Origin: Shewanella sp. MR-4
Lineage (GTDB): Bacteria > Pseudomonadota > Gammaproteobacteria > Enterobacterales > Shewanellaceae
Assembly: GCF_000014685.1 (NCBI RefSeq)
Contig: NC_008321.1
Coordinates: 1,550,001-1,614,000, forward strand
Direction: 5' to 3'
Length of the DNA: 64,000 nt
Made by a program: the position numbers and the translations under genes. A model generated the notes under the pieces. The model made no database searches and had not been told where the DNA came from. It saw nothing but the letters and a program-made list of their open reading frames with translations. Positions within the stretch are counted from its first letter, which is position 1, and every line of letters starts with the position of its first letter. Below, one piece after another: positions 44,653 through 53,537 of the stretch.

Positions 44653-46281
44653 ATGAAGCAGATAACCGTGAGCCTAAAGCCAAGTTTCAAACCGCCATTA
44701 GTGCAAACATCAAGTGACTTGCAGGATTGCCAAATATCCGCCGGGATTTGCCATGAAGCGCGCATGAGTCGCGATCCGCGTTTTGATGGTAAGTTCTTTG
44801 TGGGCGTGTTAAGTACGGGGATTTATTGCCGAACAGTATGCCCAGCAGTGGCGCCGAAGGAAGAAAATGTTCGTTATTTTGACTCGGCCATTAAAGCTGC
44901 GCAGGCGGGACTTAGACCTTGCCTGCGTTGCCGCCCCGATAGCGCCCCTGGTTCTAATCCTTGGAAAGGTACTAACACTACCTTAGACAGAGCGATAGGC
45001 TTGATTGAAGCTGGCACCTTATCTGGCGAACAAGCATTAACGGTTGAGGCCTTGGCAGATAAACTGGGGATCAGCAGCCGTTATTTAAATAAATTATTTA
45101 CCGCAGGATTTGGCACATCACCAAAGCAATTTGCCCTCTATCGTCAGTTATTGTTCGCAAAACAGTTATTGCATCAAACGCAGTTGCCCATCACTCAGGT
45201 CGCCCTTGCCGCAGGTTTTAACAGTATTCGTCGTTTCAACGAGGCGTTTCAGCAGGCATTGCAATTAACGCCTACGCAGTTACGAAAATCGAGCCAGAAG
45301 TCGACGACGAAAATAGACGACGGGGAGAGTGTCGAACTCGTTTGTTCGCAGGAGATGCCAGCGCATAGCTTGAGTCTGTATCAGTACTACCGGCCGCCAC
45401 TCGATTGGTCGGCGCAATTAGCCTTTTATCGCCTGCGCGCCGTCGCTGGCATGGAATGGTTTAGTGAAACAGAAGACTCTCACGCCCATGGGGCGATTGA
45501 CCAAGATACGCCACTTGAGTATGGCCGCACTCTGCAACTTGAGGATATCCGCGCTGTGGTGCATATCGTCCATGAGGCGTCTTTGCATCGCTTTAAAATC
45601 ACGCTGACGTTAACGCCCGACTCGCCCTTATCGGGTCTACAAAAGCTCATCACCCAAGTGCGGCGCATTTTAGATCTCGATGCCGACATGCAGCAGATTG
45701 AACACAATTTAGAGCACTTGACCGATCTTAAACTCAGTAGCAAATCCGGGCTTAGGATCCCGGGCGCTGGCACTGTGTTTGAGGCGGGTTGCCGAGCGGT
45801 CTTAGGCCAGCAGGTGAGCGTAGTGCAGGCCACTAAATTACTGAATATATTGGTCGAAGCCTATGGCGAGCGCTTTAGTTTAAACGGGCGGGAATATCGA
45901 CTATTCCCCACGCCGCAGGCGATTCGTGAGGCGAGTCTCGATGAGCTTAAAATGCCCGGTGCGCGCAAATTGGCGCTCAATGCGCTTGCGGCGTTTATCT
46001 GTGAGCAGCCCGAAGCCTCAGTCGATGAGTGGATTGGGGTAAAAGGCATCGGCCCTTGGACCATTGCCTATGCCAAACTGCGAGGACTTGGCGATCCGAA
46101 TATCTTCTTGCACACGGATTTAATTGTTAAAAAACAATTGTTAGCCAGTGTTGCCGCGCAAAAAGGCGTGGATATTGAAGCGGTAAAGCAGCTGGATTAT
46201 ACAACGCTTGCACAGCGGGTGAGCGCGGATATCGCCCCTTGGGGGAGTTATTTAACTTTCCAGCTGTGGTCCAATGCATAA
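44653..46281 (+). CDS. alkA: Ada-type regulator fused to AlkA DNA-3-methyladenine glycosylase
   Basis: About 542 residues from the ATG at 44653 (GGA seven bases upstream; an in-frame TTG at 44638 is possible). In order: an Ada N-terminal zinc domain with the four Cys (YCRTVCP and RPCLRCRP) that accepts methyl groups from phosphotriesters; an AraC-type HTH (about 125-215); and an AlkA glycosylase with the HhH motif VKGIGPWTIAY and catalytic Asp in LHTDLIVKK. It should sense methylation damage and activate its own operon, and also excise alkylated bases. The O6-methyltransferase part of Ada is absent; ogt follows. Confidence 0.92.
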   Translation: MKQITVSLKPSFKPPLVQTSSDLQDCQISAGICHEARMSRDPRFDGKFFVGVLSTGIYCRTVCPAVAPKEENVRYFDSAIKAAQAGLRPCLRCRPDSAPGSNPWKGTNTTLDRAIGLIEAGTLSGEQALTVEALADKLGISSRYLNKLFTAGFGTSPKQFALYRQLLFAKQLLHQTQLPITQVALAAGFNSIRRFNEAFQQALQLTPTQLRKSSQKSTTKIDDGESVELVCSQEMPAHSLSLYQYYRPPLDWSAQLAFYRLRAVAGMEWFSETEDSHAHGAIDQDTPLEYGRTLQLEDIRAVVHIVHEASLHRFKITLTLTPDSPLSGLQKLITQVRRILDLDADMQQIEHNLEHLTDLKLSSKSGLRIPGAGTVFEAGCRAVLGQQVSVVQATKLLNILVEAYGERFSLNGREYRLFPTPQAIREASLDELKMPGARKLALNALAAFICEQPEASVDEWIGVKGIGPWTIAYAKLRGLGDPNIFLHTDLIVKKQLLASVAAQKGVDIEAVKQLDYTTLAQRVSADIAPWGSYLTFQLWSNA

Positions 46282-46414
46282 GACATTTCAGGCCACTCGT
46301 TATGGATCCAGTACCTAGGCTCCATATGAGAGCCACTAATAGAAACATTATTTGAAACACAGTACGAAAACATAGTACGAAAACACCGTACTAAAGCCGT
46401 TTACGAGAACCACT

Positions 46415-46981
46415 ATGAGCCAGAATTTATCCCAATTGATTAGCGCGCCAACGGCCAAAGATTATCAGCCCTGCGCTGTCGATAGCTTAAGTACCCCTGT
46501 GGGCGAACTACAACTCAATGCTAATGCTTACGGATTGAGCCATTTAACGGTCGTTGGCTCGAACCGAACGGAGATCCCGCTAAAGGTTGCAACTGATGAC
46601 GAACTTGCGCGAGCCAAAAGCCATATTGAGCAGGCAAAGGCGCAGCTTCAAGATTATTTTCGCGGTGAGCTAACCGAGTTCCACTTAAACTTAGCGCCTA
46701 AGGGCACCGAGTTTCAGCAGCAGGTGTGGCAGGCGCTGGTGCAGGTCGGTTATGGCCAGAGTTGCAGTTATGGCGATATCGCCCAGCGTATCGACAGGCC
46801 CAAAGCCGTTAGGGCGGTGGGGGCCGCCAATGGCGCCAATCCCATCGCGATTATTGTGCCCTGTCACCGTATCATTGGTAAAAATGGCCAATTAACCGGT
46901 TATGCTTATGGACTAACGATGAAACAACAGCTGTTAATGCTGGAATCGACAAGCAAGGGAGCGCATTTTACGTTAGAATAG
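46415..46981 (+). CDS. ogt: Methylated-DNA-protein-cysteine methyltransferase
   Basis: 188 residues. Suicidal O6-methylguanine repair protein. The catalytic motif is IVPCHRIIG, with helix-turn-helix region GTEFQQQVWQAL and the AVGAANGANPI segment. An N-terminal extension resembles the Ogt/Ada-C family pseudo-domain. It lies 130 bp after alkA on the same strand and supplies the methyltransferase activity missing from the Ada-AlkA fusion, so the two probably form one adaptive-response unit. Confidence 0.93.
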   Translation: MSQNLSQLISAPTAKDYQPCAVDSLSTPVGELQLNANAYGLSHLTVVGSNRTEIPLKVATDDELARAKSHIEQAKAQLQDYFRGELTEFHLNLAPKGTEFQQQVWQALVQVGYGQSCSYGDIAQRIDRPKAVRAVGAANGANPIAIIVPCHRIIGKNGQLTGYAYGLTMKQQLLMLESTSKGAHFTLE

Positions 46982-47018
46982 CGGTCATATTTGTTATTGA
47001 TGAGCCATGTAATTTTTT

Positions 47019-48302
47019 ATGACCCAAGCTTCTTCCTCCGTTGCCAGCTTTGCCGAACTTGGCATTATTGCGCCCCTGTGTAATCGACTCACTGAGCTGA
47101 CCTATGCGGCGCCTACGCCCATACAAGCGGCGACTATTCCGGCCGTGCTCAGTGGACGGGACGTATTAGCGGGGGCGAATACGGGCTCTGGCAAAACGGC
47201 CGCCTTTGCCGTGCCGTTATTACAGCGCCTGTTTGAGGCGAAAACCGCGGAGAAGTCGGCAGGCCAAGTGCGTTGTTTGGTACTCGTGCCAACCCGCGAA
47301 TTGGCGCAGCAAGTTGCCGATAGCTTTTTATCCTATGCCTCTCACTTCAATGGCCAACTTAAGATAGTTGCGGCGTTTGGCGGCGTGTCTGTCAATCTGC
47401 AAATGCAAAGCTTACGTGCGGGCGCCGATGTGCTGGTGGCAACGCCAGGCCGTTTATTGGATTTATTAGCCAGCAATGCGCTTAAGTTAAATCGCGTTTT
47501 GGCCTTAGTGCTGGATGAAGCGGACCGCATGCTAAGCCTTGGGTTTACTGATGAATTAAATCAAGTGCTTGAGGCGCTTCCCGCCAAGAAACAAACCTTA
47601 TTATATTCGGCGACATTCCCTGAAGAAGTGCGTGCACTCACGGCCAAATTACTCCATCAACCGCTTGAATATCATCTGCAAAGTGAGCAAGAAAGCACCA
47701 TTGAGCAGCGCGTTATCACAGTCAACCGTGAACAAAAAACGGCGCTGTTGGCACACTTGATTAAACAGCATCAGTGGTCTCAGGCGCTTATTTTTGTTAG
47801 CGCTAAAAACACCTGTAATCACCTCGCACAGAAGCTGTCTAAACGTGGGATCAGTGCCGAAGTCTTTCATGGCGATAAGGCGCAAGGCGCGCGGACTCGG
47901 GTGCTCGATGGCTTTAAAAGTGGCGACATCAGTGTGCTGATTGCGACCGATATCGCAGCCCGCGGTATTGATATTGATAAACTCCCAGTGGTGATTAACT
48001 TCGATTTGCCAAGAAGTCCGGCCGATTATATGCACCGTATTGGCCGTAGCGGCCGCGCGGGAGAGGCGGGTTTGGCGGTGACCTTGATTTCCCATGAGGA
48101 ATATCACCACTTCGGTGTGATTGAGAAGAAAAACAAAATCAAGCTTGAACGAGAACAAGTCCCGGGGTTTGAAGCGAATGCCGAAATGCCGCTCGAAGTG
48201 TTAGCGCAGGAAAAACCTCAAGCCAAGCCCGAAGGCACCGGCAAGAAAAAGCGTAAGCAGTTACCCGCGGCGAACCTTGAATTTTGGGGTAAAAAGTCTT
48301 AA
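47019..48302 (+). CDS. DEAD-box ATP-dependent RNA helicase
   Basis: 427 residues. All the helicase motifs are seen: Q-motif (TPIQAATIPAVLSG), I (ANTGSGKT), Ia (PTRELAQQ), GG, TPGR, II (VLDEAD), III (SAT), IV (LIFVSA), V (ATDIAARGIDI) and VI (HRIGRSGRAG). A short basic C-terminal tail (GTGKKKRKQLP) probably binds RNA. It is in the RhlE-like group, involved in ribosome assembly or RNA turnover. It lies just downstream of ogt (37 bp), but function alone does not link it to DNA repair. Confidence 0.93.
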   Translation: MTQASSSVASFAELGIIAPLCNRLTELTYAAPTPIQAATIPAVLSGRDVLAGANTGSGKTAAFAVPLLQRLFEAKTAEKSAGQVRCLVLVPTRELAQQVADSFLSYASHFNGQLKIVAAFGGVSVNLQMQSLRAGADVLVATPGRLLDLLASNALKLNRVLALVLDEADRMLSLGFTDELNQVLEALPAKKQTLLYSATFPEEVRALTAKLLHQPLEYHLQSEQESTIEQRVITVNREQKTALLAHLIKQHQWSQALIFVSAKNTCNHLAQKLSKRGISAEVFHGDKAQGARTRVLDGFKSGDISVLIATDIAARGIDIDKLPVVINFDLPRSPADYMHRIGRSGRAGEAGLAVTLISHEEYHHFGVIEKKNKIKLEREQVPGFEANAEMPLEVLAQEKPQAKPEGTGKKKRKQLPAANLEFWGKKS

Positions 48303-48319
48303 TTCTTTGGACGTGAGTT

Positions 48320-48838
48320 ATGCTTAGTGCATCTCATGTCCCTTCGCATCTGGTTTGTGGGAGCAGTATGCAGCATCTATTTTGGTTAGTTGAAGGCAAG
48401 ATAGCGGGCCGAAGTGGCCCCAATAAGGATCCTTGGGATTTAGCCGAGCTAAAGACTTCAGGGATCCGCGCCGTATTATCCGTTAATGGCGGAGAGGGCT
48501 GTGAGCCAGGCAGTTTTAAGCACCATGGACTGCGTTATGAATGCATTCCTTTTTCCCGCAATGTACCGCCGCAGGAAGGGGATGTCGCTATTTGTGTTGC
48601 CCAACTGCCACGGGCATTGGCCTTTATTCAAGAATGCGAAGCCGATAACTTGCCCGTGTTAATCCATTGCCGTTCGGGCAAAGACCGCACTGGACTTATC
48701 ATGGCCTATTACTTGATGGCTAATGGCGCTGCGCCCCTGCATGCCGTTAGTCAAGTACGTAGCATTCGCGACATTGCGTTTACTGCCGAAGGTTGGGATC
48801 AGTTTGCCTTCGATGTACTCTATGCGTTGCAGGACTAA
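48320..48838 (+). CDS. Dual-specificity/tyrosine phosphatase-like protein
   Basis: 172 residues from the ATG at 48320, or 156 from the better-placed ATG at 48368 (GGGAG just upstream). The Cys-based phosphatase loop HCRSGKDRTGL (CX5R) and a general-acid region in PFSRNVPPQEGD define a cysteine phosphatase of the DSP/PTP fold. It may act on phosphoproteins, phosphoinositides or nucleotides; substrate unknown. It lies 18 bp after the helicase gene, probably in the same transcript. Confidence 0.85.
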   Translation: MLSASHVPSHLVCGSSMQHLFWLVEGKIAGRSGPNKDPWDLAELKTSGIRAVLSVNGGEGCEPGSFKHHGLRYECIPFSRNVPPQEGDVAICVAQLPRALAFIQECEADNLPVLIHCRSGKDRTGLIMAYYLMANGAAPLHAVSQVRSIRDIAFTAEGWDQFAFDVLYALQD

Positions 48839-48975
48839 TCATTTGAATTAATATCAAAAAGGGATACCATTTAGTGACGATATTCGGGATATCTTCGCAT
48901 CATTATTGCGACGTTTTCGCCAAGATAAAAACTAAGGACGTATGGCTAAAATGGTGGGGTTATCCTGTCAAAACA

Positions 48976-50496
48976 ATGGTATTTCGTCTCTCACTTCCCT
49001 TTTGGGGGCTTTTGCTCCTGTTGATTAACGGTTGTAGCTCAATGGCAGAATTACCCGCAAAATCAATTGAAACAGCCTATCCCTTAGCCGAAAACTCCAC
49101 CTTGTATCAGGTGGTAAAAAGCGCCATGGCACAGCATCCCGATCAAACGGGTGTGTTTCCCCTCGGTGATGGGGTCGATGCCTTCGTCGCTCGCTTGCTG
49201 CTGATAGAGTCCGCCGTCAGTAGTATCGATCTGCAATATTATATTTATCGCAATGATGAAACTGGCCGCTTGCTGACCTGGTTTTTATTGGATGCAGCGG
49301 AGCGCGGGGTGCGAGTGCGTTTATTGCTGGATGATATGACGAGTGCCGATATGGACGAGCGTTTAATCGCGCTGGCTCGTCACCCCAATATCAGTATTAG
49401 ACTGTTTAATCCGAGTACCGAGCGTAATTACCGCGGCCTTGCCATGTTGTTTGGTTTTAGTCGCTTAAACCATAGGATGCACAATAAGTCGTTCACAGTG
49501 GACAATGTGATGACCATTGTCGGTGGACGTAATATTGGTGATGAATATTTTGCGGCGGACAAAAATCTTGAATTTGGCGATTTTGACTTGTTAGCCATGG
49601 GGGATGTCGTGCCTCAGGTGTCCAATGAGTTTGACCGATACTGGAATGCCGACTCGACCCATCCGATAGAAGTCTTGAGTGACCAAAATCCCACACAGGC
49701 GGAACTGGAAGCGCTTGCTAAGCGGGTTAGCGAACAGCGTGAGCAGTCCAAGTCGAGTGAATATGTTAAACGCTTAGCCGAGAGCCAACTATTGGCGAAT
49801 TTGCAGAGCGACAACATGGCTTGGTTTTGGGGCAAAGCCTTAGTGCTGGTTGACCCGCCGGATAAGTTGCAGCAAGGCGATAAATCCACTTGGCTGCTCA
49901 GCCAGTTATTACCTTACCTGACGCAGGTGGAGTCTGAGCTGTTTATCATCTCGCCTTATTTTGTGCCGACACAATCGGGAACCGATCTGCTCACACTCTT
50001 GGCTCAATCCGGCAAGCGGGTGCGTGTGCTCACTAATAGTCTGGCGGCAACCGATGTGCTGGCGGTACATGCAGGTTATAAGCAGTATCGTAAAGCCTTG
50101 CTGGCTGCGGGCGTTGAAATCTACGAAGTGAAAGCGCAGGCGGGAGAACGCTCCCATAGCTGGCGCGGGAGTTCAAAGAGTAGTTTACATGCCAAATCAT
50201 TTGTGTTTGATAATAAAAAGATATTTGTGGGGTCGTTTAATTTTGATCCCCGCTCTGCAGCGGTCAATACCGAACTTGGACTGCTGATCACTCAGCCGCA
50301 ATTAAGCGAGCAAGTGACAAAAAATATTGAGGAAAAACTGGCGACCAGTACTTATCGACTTGCCTTGGAAGAGGGCGATCTCGTCTGGTGGGATGACGCC
50401 TCTAAACAGCGTTATGACAGTGAACCAGATGCCGGATTTTGGCGCGTATTTGTCGCCGATTTTCTAGGGTTACTGCCAATAGAGTCACAGTTATAA
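48976..50496 (+). CDS. Phospholipase D family lipoprotein (cardiolipin synthase-like)
   Basis: 506 residues from the ATG at 48976; the frame opens at 48874, but a lipoprotein signal MVFRLSLPFWGLLLLLINGCS (lipobox LINGC) begins here. Two HKD motifs give a PLD active site: HNKSFTVD (about 145) and HAKSFVFD (about 400), the second followed by FVGSFNFDPRSAA. The YIYRNDETG..LLDAAERGVRVRLLLDD region matches cardiolipin synthase C-type proteins. The predicted lipid anchor places it in the periplasm or outer membrane. It may make cardiolipin or cleave phospholipids. Confidence 0.87.
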   Translation: MVFRLSLPFWGLLLLLINGCSSMAELPAKSIETAYPLAENSTLYQVVKSAMAQHPDQTGVFPLGDGVDAFVARLLLIESAVSSIDLQYYIYRNDETGRLLTWFLLDAAERGVRVRLLLDDMTSADMDERLIALARHPNISIRLFNPSTERNYRGLAMLFGFSRLNHRMHNKSFTVDNVMTIVGGRNIGDEYFAADKNLEFGDFDLLAMGDVVPQVSNEFDRYWNADSTHPIEVLSDQNPTQAELEALAKRVSEQREQSKSSEYVKRLAESQLLANLQSDNMAWFWGKALVLVDPPDKLQQGDKSTWLLSQLLPYLTQVESELFIISPYFVPTQSGTDLLTLLAQSGKRVRVLTNSLAATDVLAVHAGYKQYRKALLAAGVEIYEVKAQAGERSHSWRGSSKSSLHAKSFVFDNKKIFVGSFNFDPRSAAVNTELGLLITQPQLSEQVTKNIEEKLATSTYRLALEEGDLVWWDDASKQRYDSEPDAGFWRVFVADFLGLLPIESQL

Positions 50497-50587
50497 GCTA
50501 AGGTGACTAAATAGCGGTTTTAGCTGTCGCAACTCATTTTGCGAACCGCTATGATGAAAACAGAATAGATGATGAGAATTTAGGTTT

Positions 50588-51487
50588 ATGAAAAGCAAGG
50601 CAAGTCAATCGCAGGGGCTATTACTGTTTCGGTTATCTCAAACACAGGTCTTTGCTCTGGGCACGCTTAAAATCCGTGAGTTAGTGCCTTACACTCCGCT
50701 GAGTAAAATTCCTCAATCTCATCCGACGATCATGGGGGCGGCGACGATTCGCGGCCATACCATCCCCGTGGTGGATATGGCGGCTGCGATTGGATATAAA
50801 CCCATCAGTGATGAAGAACGCCAACATTGCTATATCATCATTACCGACTGCCAGCGGATGATTATCGGCTTTTTGGTGCGTGCAATCGATAAGATTATCG
50901 AGTGCAATTGGCGTGATATTGAAGCGCCATCCGCTAATTTAGGCCGTAATGCCTTTTTAACCGGGGTGACGCGCTACGATAATCAACTGGTTCAGCTACT
51001 CGACGTTGAGTTGTTGCTGTCGAAAGTCTTCCCCGATGCGCCTGAGGCCAATCGTGCGATTTTAACTGACGTGCAGCGCGAGAAGTTAAAACCCATGCGT
51101 ATTCTGCTGGTGGATGATTCTAAGGTCGCGCGCAAACAACTCTCCGATGCGCTCGATAGCATCAATATCCCTTATTTTGTTACCCCAGATGGTAAAGATG
51201 CGCTCTCGATTATGGAGCAAGCTGCGGCCGAGCATCATCCGATTGATATTCTTGTCAGCGATATTGAAATGCCAGGGCTAGATGGTTATGAGCTGGCGTT
51301 TGAAGTCCGCGATAATCCACTCCTCGCCAATGCCTATATTATTCTGCATACCTCGCTGTCGAGTGAGATCAGCGTCAGCCAAGCCCATCAAGTGGGCGCA
51401 AATGAGGCGCTCACTAAGTTTGATGCCCACGAGTTGGTGGAAGCCATGCTACGGGGCGCCGATTTAGCGGCCAAGCGAGCAAACTAG
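50588..51487 (+). CDS. cheV: Chemotaxis coupling protein CheV
   Basis: 299 residues. An N-terminal CheW-like domain (about 10-155) is followed by a receiver (about 170-295) with RILLVDDSKVARKQLSDAL, the phospho-Asp in ILVSDIEMPGLDGYELAFEVR, and Lys in ALTKFDAHEL. This is the CheV architecture: it links receptors to CheA and tunes signalling through phosphorylation. It is alone here, outside a che cluster, as often in Shewanella with several CheV paralogues. The ribosome site upstream is weak. Confidence 0.92.
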   Translation: MKSKASQSQGLLLFRLSQTQVFALGTLKIRELVPYTPLSKIPQSHPTIMGAATIRGHTIPVVDMAAAIGYKPISDEERQHCYIIITDCQRMIIGFLVRAIDKIIECNWRDIEAPSANLGRNAFLTGVTRYDNQLVQLLDVELLLSKVFPDAPEANRAILTDVQREKLKPMRILLVDDSKVARKQLSDALDSINIPYFVTPDGKDALSIMEQAAAEHHPIDILVSDIEMPGLDGYELAFEVRDNPLLANAYIILHTSLSSEISVSQAHQVGANEALTKFDAHELVEAMLRGADLAAKRAN

Positions 51488-51657
51488 TTCCTTGTTGGAT
51501 TTTTGTAAGGGTTTTACAGGGGCTGAGTAATTTAATTGGCTTATTTCCCTACAAAGCTAGACAAGTTCCACCGCATCCTATAAAACCTTATTGGCCTCAA
51601 TTTTGAAGGTGTGGGGTGGGGAAACTCAGCCGAAATATAATAACGATAGGTTAAGTA

Positions 51658-52884
51658 ATGAAACAAGAATCATCTTTTTTAGCCAAGTTGGCTAATGGCA
51701 GTTTGGTGCTGCAAATTCTCGTGGGGATCATCGCTGGTGTGAGTCTAGCCAGCTTTTCACATGAAGCCGCTAAGCAAGTCGCGTTTTTAGGTAGTCTGTT
51801 TGTGGGTGCGTTAAAAGCCATTGCACCTATTCTAGTGTTTATCTTAGTTGCGTCGTCTATTGCCAATCAAAAGAAAAATACCCAAACCAATATGCGCCCG
51901 ATCGTGGTGCTGTACTTATTTGGCACCTTCGCTGCCGCCTTAACCGCGGTACTGCTGAGCATGATGTTCCCGACCAACCTAGTGTTGGTTGCCGGCGTGG
52001 AGGGCACCAGTCCACCGCAGGGTATTGGTGAAGTGTTAAATACCTTACTCTTCAAACTGGTCGATAACCCAGTTAATGCCTTAATGACGGGTAACTACAT
52101 CGGCATTTTGGCATGGGGTGTGGGTTTAGGTTTAGCACTGCACCATGCGAGCGATTCGACCAAACAAGTGTTTGCCGATGTGAGCCATGGTATTTCGCAA
52201 ATGGTGCGTTTTATCATTCGTTTAGCGCCAATCGGTATTTTTGGTTTGGTAGCAGCGACATTTGCCGAAACTGGTTTTGCGGCGATAGCCGGCTATGCCA
52301 AATTATTGGCCGTGTTACTCGGCGCGATGGCAATTATCGCATTGATTGTTAACCCGCTGATTGTTTACGTGAAAATCAAACGTAATCCCTATCCTTTAGT
52401 GATCCGTTGTTTGCGCGAAAGTGGCGTAACCGCATTTTTCACCCGTTCAAGTGCGGCGAACATTCCGGTGAACATGGCGCTGTGTGAAAAATTAAAGCTG
52501 CATGAAGACACCTATTCTGTCTCAATCCCGCTAGGCGCAACTATTAACATGGGCGGTGCGGCGATTACCATTACTGTGCTGACCTTAGCCGCAGCCCATA
52601 CCTTAGGCATTCAGGTGGATTTATTAACGGCATTACTGCTCAGTGTAGTGGCGGCGATTTCGGCCTGTGGTGCATCCGGTGTGGCTGGTGGTTCGTTACT
52701 GCTTATTCCGCTGGCCTGTAGCCTGTTTGGTATTTCCAATGATGTGGCCATGCAAGTGGTTGCCGTTGGCTTTATTATCGGGGTTATCCAAGATGCGGCC
52801 GAAACCGCACTGAATAGTTCTACGGACGTGATTTTTACCGCCGCAGCTTGTGAAGCCGCTGAAAACAAAGCTAAACTTGGATAA
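51658..52884 (+). CDS. sstT: Serine/threonine:Na+ symporter SstT
   Basis: 408 residues, the usual length. About eight membrane helices and two re-entrant hairpins of the DAACS/glutamate-transporter fold; conserved segments include FTRSSAANIPVNMALCEKL, YSVSIPLGATINMGGAAITI, SACGASGVAGGSLLLIPLA and GVIQDAAETALNSSTDV. Takes up serine and threonine with Na+. Single gene, followed by a hairpin terminator at 52921. Confidence 0.95.
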   Translation: MKQESSFLAKLANGSLVLQILVGIIAGVSLASFSHEAAKQVAFLGSLFVGALKAIAPILVFILVASSIANQKKNTQTNMRPIVVLYLFGTFAAALTAVLLSMMFPTNLVLVAGVEGTSPPQGIGEVLNTLLFKLVDNPVNALMTGNYIGILAWGVGLGLALHHASDSTKQVFADVSHGISQMVRFIIRLAPIGIFGLVAATFAETGFAAIAGYAKLLAVLLGAMAIIALIVNPLIVYVKIKRNPYPLVIRCLRESGVTAFFTRSSAANIPVNMALCEKLKLHEDTYSVSIPLGATINMGGAAITITVLTLAAAHTLGIQVDLLTALLLSVVAAISACGASGVAGGSLLLIPLACSLFGISNDVAMQVVAVGFIIGVIQDAAETALNSSTDVIFTAAACEAAENKAKLG

Positions 52885-52920
52885 AGTGTGCTGTTGTTAG
52901 TGTAGAAAAAGTATCATAAG

Positions 52921-52950
52921 AGCAGTCACCTCGGTGGCTGCTTTTTTTAT
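52921..52950 (+). terminator. Terminator of sstT
   Basis: AGCAGTCACC and GGTGGCTGCT pair (one G-T wobble, short loop) and seven T follow. The next gene starts at 52961, so its promoter must overlap this region or it is read through. Confidence 0.8.
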
Positions 52951-52960
52951 GGGAGTAGTT

Positions 52961-53485
52961 ATGATCCTTTTCGATTTTAAGGACTTAGGTGCGGCTAAGT
53001 CTTGGTATGGCGTCAATGATACTGTGATGGGCGGCCTGTCACGCAGTAAGCTCACCATCTCTCCGTTAGGTTATGGGATGTTTAGTGGCCATGTGTCGCT
53101 GGCCAATGGTGGTGGGTTTGCCTCGGTGCGCTGCGAGTTTGCACCGCTTAATGTCGGGGAGTTTAGTGGGATTTACCTCGAACTCGACCGCGACAGAAGC
53201 AAGCATTACAAAGTGAATCTTAAGGATGCCGAGACGCCGCAGAGCACGGTTTATCAAGCGCCTATGCCCGATGCTAAGCATCAATCCTTTGGCGTTAACG
53301 GTGGCAGTATTATTCACTGGCAGCGTATTGAAATCCCTTTTACGGCGTTTCATCCCCAGTGCCGTGGTAAACCGATTGAGCGTGCTGCGATAGATTTAAG
53401 CCGTTTGACTAGTATAGGGCTGGTGATTGGCGCGCAGCAAAGTGGTGATTTTTCGTTGAAGATTAGATCGATAGGTTGTTATTAA
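52961..53485 (+). CDS. CIA30-domain protein
   Basis: 174 residues from the ATG at 52961 (GGGAG just upstream; the frame opens in the sstT terminator at 52934, which is unlikely to be the start). It matches the CIA30/NADH:ubiquinone oxidoreductase intermediate-associated 30 fold: FDFKDLGAAKSWYGVNDTVMGG at the start, GHVSLANGGGFASVR, LDRDRSKHYKVNL and the C-terminal IGLVIGAQQSGDFSLKI. This is a galactose-binding-like beta-sandwich. No enzymatic residues are known; the bacterial role is unclear. Confidence 0.85.
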   Translation: MILFDFKDLGAAKSWYGVNDTVMGGLSRSKLTISPLGYGMFSGHVSLANGGGFASVRCEFAPLNVGEFSGIYLELDRDRSKHYKVNLKDAETPQSTVYQAPMPDAKHQSFGVNGGSIIHWQRIEIPFTAFHPQCRGKPIERAAIDLSRLTSIGLVIGAQQSGDFSLKIRSIGCY

Positions 53486-53511
53486 AGGGATAAACCTAAG
53501 TTTATCCCTTT
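53484..53511. terminator. Hairpin between CIA30 gene and GH109-type gene
   Basis: A perfect 12-bp stem (AAAGGGATAAAC / GTTTATCCCTTT) lies between two convergent stops. There is no long T-run on either side, so its strength as a terminator is uncertain. Confidence 0.6.
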
Positions 53512-53537
53512 GAGTTAACCGCTCACTTTAGAGCGAT

